This document shows, in pieces, positions 55,355 to 64,000 of a stretch of DNA of 64,000 nt. The stretch lies in contig JAZGUH010000147.1 of the NCBI GenBank assembly GCA_037893225.1, positions 1,335,501-1,399,500 of the forward strand, in the 5' to 3' direction. A model generated the notes under the pieces. It was not told where the DNA came from. It searched no databases and saw only the letters and a program-made list of their open reading frames with translations. Within the stretch, counting starts at the first letter, position 1. Every line of letters begins with the position of its first letter. The DNA is from Hippasteria phrygiana. Its lineage: Eukaryota; Echinodermata; Asteroidea; Valvatida; Goniasteridae. The position numbers and the translations under genes were made by a program.

Positions 55355-57189
55355 TTGCAGCTAAGTGGAGAACTATTACAGCTTTAGGTAAAGCCGAGAT
55401 GGGATGGGTGCAAATAATGGGTGCAAAAATAATGTAAATGCTCCTTTCCATTTAAAGCAAAAAGCAGGTGGTGCACTATGGTTTTTGAATACTTTAAAGA
55501 AATCTTTCCAGTGAACTCCAGCGTGAGGCTGCTACACTACATACATAAAATAGAGAATCAGACATTTCCCTTTGAAAAAAATCAGCAAGTTGTGAGCCTC
55601 ATTGATTTCACTTTAATATTGCACACTGCAGCGCATGTTCATGCTTTGTTAAGCACCATACAGTGTGAGCCGATGCCTGTACTCGGTCATGTGTTTCAGA
55701 GTCCAGTTGACTGGATAACAACATTCATAAATGCGTTTGATTCTTTAATATTTGTTGGAGAAGTGTATTCTTTTAAAAGTATTAAAATAGCATAATAACA
55801 ATACTAACAATGATCTAATTCAGCAACAATGTGTTGACGAAATATTACTTATCAGTTCCAAATGAGTTCTCTTGGAAATCAGCCAAACCATGGAACTTCT
55901 CCAATAAAAAAGAAATCAAACTAAAATTTACAATTAACCCAATCCCTACAAAGGTCCTTGATATTCATATAGTGACATGGAAATTAAAATCTTATTACAC
56001 GTACGGTGCCTTTAATCAATAAAATCGTATTCACAGCGTTCGTATTACACGTACGGAACCCCATTGTTTGTATCTTATCAGTCTATACTCACAGGTGCAA
56101 CGTGTTGCGAGACAAAAATGACCGCCAGTCGTAGTGAATTTGGTGTTACAGTTCTGTGGATAGTTGATATCCAGATTACCAGATTCAGCCTGTCTTTGTA
56201 CAACACGTAGGTGGTTTGTGCCTCAGCAACATCTTCATATTCTTTGAATCTTTACGTCTGGCGTCCTTGTATATGCACGTCATGTACGAACCCTTTTATC
56301 CGTGGAGACGAGGGATGTCGAATTCAGAGCTCGTCTCATCTTTCAATGCATTACGAGTTGACGACCGACCTTCGTTGCACTTCACCTCGTTGCGTGCGAT
56401 ACGTACCTGCATGATTCATCCGCGCATATTCCTTGTATTTGCTACCGCATTTGACCTGCTGGAAATAAGGCGAATTTATCATATTCGCTGCGTAGATTCG
56501 AAGGCCGTGGGTTGCTTGGTAAACATGAATAAGAGGCTATTCCAGATAGCATCGTATTTGTCTTCTCCCTAGGGTTTGAGTGGGAGTTTAAAACCATAGA
56601 AGACTGGGTGCAGTACCTTTTTCGCCCACAGAGGAGCATTCCGTACTCTGCTTGAGACGTTGAGTGTTTAAGTGCATACACTTGGGTCTGCCCAGTGAGG
56701 TCAATTGATATATTTTGCGCTGTCAAAGCTTCAGCACCTCTGTGATGAACATCACACCCAATTGGTCACAAATTTAAGAACCTCCTCCTGTAGATACGCG
56801 GCTTATTTGAGGTAGCTGCTTTGGCATGAATCATATTCAATGCATTTCAATAGTATCATTGTTATGGTTAGCCTGTTACTTTATAATATTTCCTCAATGC
56901 AGAAGGTTATAATATAATTGCTGTGCTATGTTACGCTATTTAACCTGCTTTTACATAACGTTGCGTTGCTTGAGCAACGTAAATTCACTTATATTAATTA
57001 ATGAATGAATGAATGAATGAATTAATTAATTACAATCTACTTCATTGTTCATGTTAGCCATTTTCATTAAAGTAATACTTCCAGCGTACCTACCTTATTT
57101 AAACCAATACATTTATGATCATCTTAATATTTTCCTATTGTAATTGGTCAATAGATATTCATTTTTTTAAGGTGTCAACCCTGCACTAT
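55355..57189. other. Upstream region of the GFRalpha-like gene, weak exon candidate only
   Basis: An open frame of 105 codons (55478-55795, +) has no recognised motif. At 56093-56153 (-) a 61-base block bounded by TATCCACAG and GTGAGT would encode NCNTKFTTTGGHFCLATRC, a plausible Cys-rich exon, but no partner exon was found. (TGAA)n and (TTAA)n runs lie near 57000-57030. Confidence 0.35.
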
Positions 57190-58260
57190 AAAACTGTCTT
57201 ATTATATGCACAAACTGGGCTGGGCTGGGCTGGGCTGGGCTGGGTTTGGTTTTGCATTCAGTAGGGGACCTTTAACAATAGAGGACAATAGGGTCCCCGA
57301 TTGAGAAAGGTTCCCGTTTGAAAATCGTGTACAAAACCAATGAGGGCCCTTGCCAAAAAGTTAGAGTATGAACAATAGGAGGACAATAGGAGGTCCATGA
57401 TTGGAAGCGTTTACACACTTGGGTGAGTATGTGTGAGTTTGTATATGCCGGCAATCGTGGACCTAGGACAAAAGAATTCAAGCGTAGACAAAGGGTCCAC
57501 GTTTGACCTAACGTCCACGATTGAAAATCGTGTACAAAACCAATGGGAGGCCTTCCGAAAAAGTTAGAGTATAAACAAAAGAGGAACAATGGGAGGTCCA
57601 CGATTGCACCCGTTTACATGACTGGGTGGGTTGGGTTGGGTTGGGATGGGTTGGGTTGAGTTTGTATATGCCGGCAATCGTGGACCTAGGACAAAAGAAT
57701 TCGGGCGTAGACAAAGGGGTCCACGTTTGACCTAACGTCCACGATTGAAAATCGTGTACAAAACCAATGGGAGGCCTTCCGAAAAAGTTAGAGTATAAAC
57801 AAAAGAGGAACAATGGGCGGTCCACGATTGCACCCGTTTACATGACTGGGTGGGTTGGGTTGGGTTTGTTTTTGCATTTAATAGGGGATCTTTAGCAATA
57901 TAGGACAATATGGTCCCCGATTGAGAAAGGTCCCCATTTAACAATCGTGTACAAAACCAATGAGGGCCCTTGCCAAAAAGTTAAAGTATGAACAATAGGA
58001 GGACAATAAGAGGTCCCCGGTTGCAAGCGTTTACACACTTGTGTGGGTTGGGTTGGGTTGGGTTTTGCATTTAATTGGGGACCTTTAGCAATATAGGACA
58101 ATAAGGTCCCGTTTGAAAATCGTGTACAAAACTAACGAGTGTCCTTTCCAAAAAGTTCACGTATGAACAATAGGAGGACAATTGGAGGTACCTGATTGAA
58201 GGTGTTTACACACTTGTGTGGGTCGGGTCGGGTCGGGTCGGGCTGGGTTTGGCCGGTTTA
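57190..58260. repeat. Tandem array of foldback-family units separated by TGGGT runs
   Basis: Five units of about 200-240 bases, each running from a TGGGCTGGGC or TGGGTTGGGT run through AAAATCGTGTACAAAACCAA, AAAAAGTTAGAGTATGAACA and GTTTACAC. Two units (57420-57610 and 57660-57850) are nearly the 27298-27500 arm; the others are more diverged. The simple-sequence spacers drift through TGGGC, TGGGT and CGGGT. Confidence 0.9.
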
Positions 58261-60356
58261 AACTAGTTGTAATTGGAATGAAGTTGGGAGGTCTTTAGAG
58301 AATGTAGGCAATCAGAAAGTCACTATATATAAATACTCGGAAATGACTGACGCTTTTCACCGTGTCAGGCATATTGGTTTGCACCAGACGGGTCTTTAAT
58401 GATTAAGATGACAAATCTCCGCTGTTGTTACTCACGTGTGCGTGTCTATAAGTCGTCGTGTGCCCGGAAAAAATGTCGTAAGGACTGATTCGGATTTTTC
58501 GGGTAATCGATAGAGTATTGATTAAGTATCTTTCATTTGGTGTACATTTTGTTTCAAGGAGCTACGTCATTCTGACGTAATTAAAAGAATGAAAAGGACG
58601 GAAGGGGGATTTGCAATTTTTTTTACCAGGCAAAAGGACGTTAGCGTGTAAAACCAATGTAACAAAACACGATACAAGTGCGTTCACCTCTTCACTTCAG
58701 GGGGCGTAAACGCACTTGGAGCAAAGTTTGTTTCCGGTAGGAGGAGTTCACGGCAAAATGTCGTTAGCATAAATATGTAAATAACTTGAAAAGTGAGTAA
58801 CATTTCTTATTTAAAAATGCACACAAAGAATTATTGGAAATATTAATAAATTCCATCTAACAAAAATTCAGCGAAGTTTTAAAATTCTTCAAATGTCATG
58901 AAATGTTGCTGTTTGGAAATGTTCCTTATCTTTTATAAGAGTTGTTCATGCAAAAGACAAACACGTATAATCTGTTGTAATTAGTGAGTAGTGATTACAA
59001 AACAAAACATTGGCCTCTGACCCCTGACATCTGACCCGCGAAACAATAATGCGCAAAATATGCTGTAAGAGTCTTTTGGCTGGCGCTGCAGCCAGTGGCC
59101 TTGTAAACCTATCAGATGATCGCCAGGTACCATTCTCTACCTCGCGACACATATTGCCAGTGCTGCGCGCCGTGCCACAGTACATCAAAATGGATCAACA
59201 GAACGTACTTCAACCAGCTGCGACTGGAAATACGACTGGTGAACACGGTCCGCCATTTGGTGGAGTCAAAAATTTGGTTCTACAAAATGGCGGACCGATA
59301 TTTGTCACGAAATTAAACAAAAACCACGCAATTTGAAGGGATAGTTATGTGAATCTTTATATTCTACTTTTAAGAAAGCTTCCCAACCATATCCATTTCA
59401 GTTTTATAGCCCAAATCGCAAAATCCAAAGCAATGTGTCCCTTTAATTAAGAAACAGGAACGCAAACATTTCGCGTGACTGGGTACCTAACGTCTTTCTT
59501 TTTACGCGCACACGATGAAGTGTAGTCTGTATTAGTTTAATGTGGTTTCGTGGCTGAATTATTTAAGCAGAGAAAACTTTTGGTCATCCGTGGAACACGT
59601 AATTATACATACTGTATAGGCTGAAAACGATATAATCTAAACAATCATTGCTTGCCTAACAACCCGCCAAAATACAAGCCTTGGTCAAGGCGTTTGACGC
59701 TGGCGTCCGTCATGATGGTATCCGCGCGCCGGCCGACCGTCCGCCTGGGTTCTTTTACCACTGCGTTATTCTCAGGGTGCATCACACTAAATATGCCAAA
59801 ATGGCTGCGCCTAACTGATTAGCATAAATTGTAAACCCACAACTTCTTTTGAATAATACATTTTTGGGGGTCATGCAATTAATAGAATGTGTAATTATGA
59901 TCAGCTATCATAACCTGGGGGTTCTGTGCTTCAACTTTTATGAAGACTTGATAAATGTTTGCTTTAAAATTGCTCCTATTTGGCTTGGCAAGTGGAGGGA
60001 TGCTGTATGGGGTGGTACTCTCTGGGGACAATAAGCAAAAATTCTAAACGGCTAACCTGCCATAAATTGAAAAGAATTTGACAGATTAAGATTCAAACTA
60101 TAATTTTGAGAAGTGTCAAAAACGGAGAGACTCCTGGATAAGGGTTTTTTTTCACTGTGAAGTTAGTGGATTTCACACTAAGGTCAATGGGAGTTTATTT
60201 AGTGTGGTGCACCCCTCATTGAAAAATAATCGCGAACAGCGACTTCACTCGGCAGCAATGACTATGCAAATCAGTTGGTGCACGTCTTTCTCCTATGGAA
60301 CAACCGTGCGCGTAAGATTTCTGGGTGCTGCTTATTATGCTAACAAGTGGAGTTGA
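58261..60356. other. No gene recognised
   Basis: An open frame at 59049-59336 (+, 95 codons) begins MRKICCKSLLAGAAASGLVN and overlaps an antisense frame; neither has a family match I know. CACAAAATGGCGGACC-type phrases near 59280 also occur near 30058. The remainder is plain. Confidence 0.35.
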
Positions 60357-60447
60357 CCCGACCGACCGACCGACCGACGGGTCGGTCGGTCGGTCGGTCG
60401 GTCGGTCGGTCGGTCGGTCGGTCGGTCGGTCGGTCGGTCGGTCGGTC
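60357..60447. repeat. Inverted tetranucleotide microsatellite
   Basis: Five CCGA copies are followed directly by about 17 copies of the reverse complement GGTC/TCGG. The junction GACGGGTCGG forms a hairpin. Confidence 0.95.
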
Positions 60448-61731
60448 ATAAAAGTTGCTTTGGCTGTATGGAAAATGTGAAGGAAAGCAAACGAGGGAGC
60501 ACCTATGTAGGCAAATATGGGGCACCAAGCACAAGCAGATGTGGACGGCACAAGGCACATGGAGGACACAAGGCATGGGGAGAGCATCTAGGCAAATGAG
60601 GGGCACCAAGGAATGGGGAGGGCACCAAGGCAAATGATGGAGGGCACCAAGGCAAATTGTGGAGGAGGACACCAAGGCATATGAGGACACAAACAAGCAA
60701 AATAGTACCCACCTTGTCTGTACAATCCAAGCTTTAACAAAAAAGGCCCCCCAAAAATACCCGCATCGCCGCATCAATTCCGGAACTTTGGTCTCACCAG
60801 AGACCGACTTTTTTGTTGGCCTAACCGACGCTGAAGAAGGTTTTCCAGGGATGTCTGCTGTTCGGGTCGAAAATCGTCGGTGAGTAATTTATCCGCAGCA
60901 GAATTCAAGCAACAGAAGGTTTCTTGAGACAAGCGACATGGAACATGTGGAAGGCCGGTCCGTCATGTTTTCGACGATTGCAACATTTGATGACGTGGGG
61001 CTTGTCGTTGGTGATTGGACATTCCATACATTAGCCCCGCCTACAACATCTATTATTCGCATACGAGGTCGTCGCTGGAAATCCAGCGATAAAATCAAGA
61101 AAAACATAAGCCAAGGCGAACGGTTGTTCCAAGGCTGTGTGAGATGGACTCAACTGAGGACTCAACCTCACGCCTAGCCGCGTGAGGTCGCTGTTTGCGC
61201 TCAGTGTACAGTTCGTATGGTGAGTGCAAAGCGCGACCACTGTTCATCGGACTACAGTCGAACGCCTTTAACCAAGGTTACCAAAAGACCCACAAATTTG
61301 CATCAGGCGGACCAGAAAACGAAACCATTACTATTAGTGTACGAATCCTGTGTAACAAGACGGAATGCAAAGCTGTCATTTGGATTAATGGCTATAAATA
61401 AGCCAAAAAGCTTATCATGACATTACTATGCCAAACCCATTAATATAATTATTTGCGTTAACCAGTTTAATATCGGCTTGGGAGAAGACGGGAATTATGA
61501 TTACATGTTCACAAAGTAGATTATTAACGTATTGTATTTTGAAGTGTGCGATTAAATCGTGTCATAAAAACGAAAGCACACATTTCACGAGTCTAGAGTT
61601 CATTCACTCGACTTTCGAAAACCTGCTCACCACTGAACGAAAGCCCTAGTGTCTCCATGCTATGACTTGTCGCCAACTGCAACTTCGCGGTAAAACCATA
61701 ACAATTGCTAAATGATAATATTATGAAAGGC
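60448..61731. other. Degenerate G/A-rich minisatellite, then no gene
   Basis: At 60500-60700 a loose repeat of GGGCACCAAGGCAAATGAGG-like units follows the microsatellite. From 60700 to 61731 I see only ordinary sequence; GAGGTCGTCGCTGGAAATCC near 61064 is unremarkable. Confidence 0.5.
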
Positions 61732-61961
61732 AATAGAGGAATTTCACATTAGCCCCCTCTGCGCACTTCCGGGTTGAAAGCGAGAGTGTCAGTGGCAAAC
61801 AAAACAACGCTTTTCAGCACATTCATTCATGCATGAATTAATCAGGCCATAAAAGGAAGCGCAGGCGCACGATCAGCATAAAGTTGTTTACTGTGACATT
61901 GAGATCCTCGTTTTCAAACGCGGAAGTGCGCAGATCGGCGCTAAACTCGTCGTTGTGGGAT
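61732..61961 (+). repeat. Dispersed 235-base repeat, copy 2
   Basis: Direct repeat of 28910-29145 with the same start (AATAGAGGAATTTCACATTA) and end (CGTCGTTGTGGGAT). It lacks the CCATGGC insertion of copy 1. Confidence 0.85.
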
Positions 61962-63600
61962 GTCTCTATTGGCTTAGTAAAATCAGCAAGCATCTGAGTC
62001 AATCTCTCAACAAGAAGCGTTGTCAGCTGTCAGGAACCACGGATATATTCCACAGGTATAGGTTTATTACTTCGTTACCATTCTCTACTATGAATAGATC
62101 TTGTGCAGAGCATCCACCTTCGAGGTGTATTTTTGTCTCTCAAATGATGTAACAATGTATAAAGCACAAAAAGGCTGTCCCATGCATGCCCAAGGTTAAC
62201 AAAGACTCGAGGATAGCCGCTACGCAAGAGGTCTATGGAAATACAGCCAAAAAGATTGGGAATTAATATTTCTACGCTCTGCATGCAGAGGCACCGATAA
62301 ATTATGATGCTCATGGAAACAATGTATTAAACGACATATCTGCTTCAAACTAAATGTGAAAGCCTATTTTATTTTGTCCTTGATAATCTCTAGAATTTGG
62401 GACAAGCAGCATCCTCCAAACTTTATCATTACCTATATATTTTCTAAATCTCATGGCATAGAAAAGATCAGTATATTTCTGCACTTAGTGTTTTAAATGA
62501 ACAGTGGGAAAATTAGTTATAAAGACAGTAAATAGAGAATGTATAAACAACGCTAAAACCCACTGTGTTTCGCGGGCTAAACAGAGGTGGTGAGATTGCT
62601 AACCATACTACGGAAAGGTTTCCATAGCTCCAGATCAAACTAGAGACTCGAATGATCAATCTTCCACAAAAAGCTGGAGAAATTGTCCCAATGTTCAGCT
62701 CAATTATATGTGACAAGGAAGGAAATGAATCAATCTACGTCAAGGAAATTAGAGTTAATTTTAGCGGTGTTCAATGGTCGAAATCTCAGCTATATTTTAA
62801 AGGTGTGATATAGCTCTGGAAATGATCTAAAACCAAATTGATTAGCTTCGACAGTGTTGTAGCTGAAGACCTCCAAATATTCTTTCGAAATAAGCCCGTA
62901 TATGAATGTGTACAAAATCACTGTTAAACATCATGGATTTTCACTGTGGTATCGTGACTCGGTTAAACGGACTGAGCTCAAACTTTCACAGGTTTGTTAT
63001 TTAACGTATATGTTGAATATCACAATGCATTGAACTCTGCCTGCAACTATATTGTCAACTCTGTCAAAGCTGTATTCTACCTTTAACAAAGGCGGTACGT
63101 CATTATGCCGCTGAAGATTTGATGACAGTGTTCTACAAATTCATTAGTGTTTTACGCATATAAACCGGAAATTAGTAGGGTGACGATGTATGGGAGTCAA
63201 CAACGAACACGTAACTATTTAATGAAAACTCATGCATCAAGGATTGTAATTGATTTCAATGCTAAAACACCGATCGGCCATATAATTCGAGGTCGATTAC
63301 AGTTTTTCTCAATCGCTTTCACACGGTTACCGCAACCTGGTACATGTTCATCAAAACAAATAACCCGATTCCTGAAACACTTCGTATGCTAACTTAAACT
63401 ACAAATACTGATGCCAGAATGAAATATTGTATTCGAATATCAAGAAACTTTTTACAAAAGCTCATACCACAGTCAAATCGCGCAGGCCGTCAACATATCA
63501 CTAACGTCTATTGACAAACATAGTGAAACAGAAGAAATTATCACAACATACAAATTTCAAAATCATGTGTTCTCTTTATTTTAATTCAATATCTGCATTC
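61962..63600. other. No gene recognised
   Basis: AT-rich DNA. One MITE end (GATAGCCGCTACGCAAGAGG) lies near 62213. No convincing exon on either strand. Confidence 0.4.
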
Positions 63601-63639
63601 AACATCGTCCCTCCCCCCCCCCCACACACACCCAGTCGT

Positions 63640-64000
63640 ACTTCCCCAATACGTCCGAGGACAATGCTTTGTGTTTCCTATTGTTCCTTTAATATAACCA
63701 ACCCCCATAGACTAAGCACGTATCCTTACGTTCGAGGACCGATTTCAACAAAAGACTCTACGTTCGAGGACTGAAAGGTTTCTTTGTGTTTCCTTTCTTC
63801 TCTTGTCCTCGGAGATATATACAGTGCACGTACACACACACATGCAGTCATGTAAACGGGTGCAATCGTGGACCTCCCATTGTTCCTCTTTTGTTTATAC
63901 TCTAACTTTTTCGGAAGGCCTCCCATTGGTTTTGTACACGATTTTCAATCGTGGACGTTAGGTCAAACGTGGACCCCTTTGTCTGCGCCCGAATTCTTTT
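63640..64000. repeat. Foldback-family sequence running off the right edge
   Basis: 63640-63800 holds CCCCCATAGACTAAGCACGT and GTTCGAGGAC phrases related to 7960-8130. From about 63848 the sequence is a near-identical copy of the left arm of the 27061-27500 foldback (CATGTAAACGGGTGCAATCG onward) and continues past the window. Confidence 0.9.

Noticed and set aside
55478..55795. 105-codon plus-strand frame
   Set aside because: No domain, no splice partner and AT-rich composition like its surroundings; it may be chance or an old repeat.
57190..58260. Minus-strand frames of 70-109 codons repeating DLPLFLFCLYSNFFGRPPIG
   Set aside because: The same peptide appears wherever the foldback family occurs (27 kb, 57 kb, 64 kb) with no codon-level conservation; it reflects repeat copies, not a gene family.
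59049..59336. 95-codon plus-strand frame starting MRKICCK
   Set aside because: No family match known to me and an open antisense frame of similar length; not enough to call a gene.

Overview
This window is animal nuclear DNA: coding sequence is split into short exons with GT-AG introns, and most of the rest is intron or intergenic DNA packed with short DNA transposons, foldback elements, LINE tails, SINE-like pieces and satellites. Two developmental genes can be rebuilt, both on the minus strand. The gene content and repeat landscape suggest an invertebrate deuterostome, possibly a cephalochordate. That taxonomic guess is inference; the sequence alone does not settle it.

Gene 1 (1760 to about 10053, minus) is the 5' part of an RFX6-type transcription factor. 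Three exons join in phase. They encode an acidic N-terminal region, the KDKKKQT linker and the first half of the winged-helix RFX DNA-binding domain ([27 protein letters not shown]). The rest of the gene lies beyond position 1.

Gene 2 (16654 to 52953, minus) is a complete GDNF-family-receptor-alpha-like gene. Nine coding exons join in phase into an open reading frame of 478 codons plus stop. The product has a 22-residue signal peptide, three cysteine-rich GFRalpha-type domains, an unusual C-terminal extension of about 190 residues carrying a second two-cysteine segment, and a hydrophobic C-terminus that fits a GPI-anchor signal. RFX6 starts about 6.6 kb downstream of it on the same strand.

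Inside a GFRalpha intron (35395-35829, minus) lies an intact-looking THAP-type zinc-finger reading frame. The rest is repeats: two dead mariner elements (13.1-13.9 kb and 23.4-24.3 kb); three copies of one LINE tail (9.0, 31.9 and 44.6 kb) and a second repeat family sharing its 3' tail (2.8, 22.8 and 40.5 kb); many foldback MITEs with arms of 20 to 200 bases; several satellites, one with a self-complementary 15-base unit; and a four-member family (46.0, 49.2-50.5, 50.7 and 54.4-55.4 kb) with terminal TATAGGTTTTCCCGGC whose interiors are filled with degenerate GACGAAATTGAATG motifs of opposite polarity in the two halves. From 53 kb to the right edge I see no convincing gene, only repeats and one weak candidate exon.
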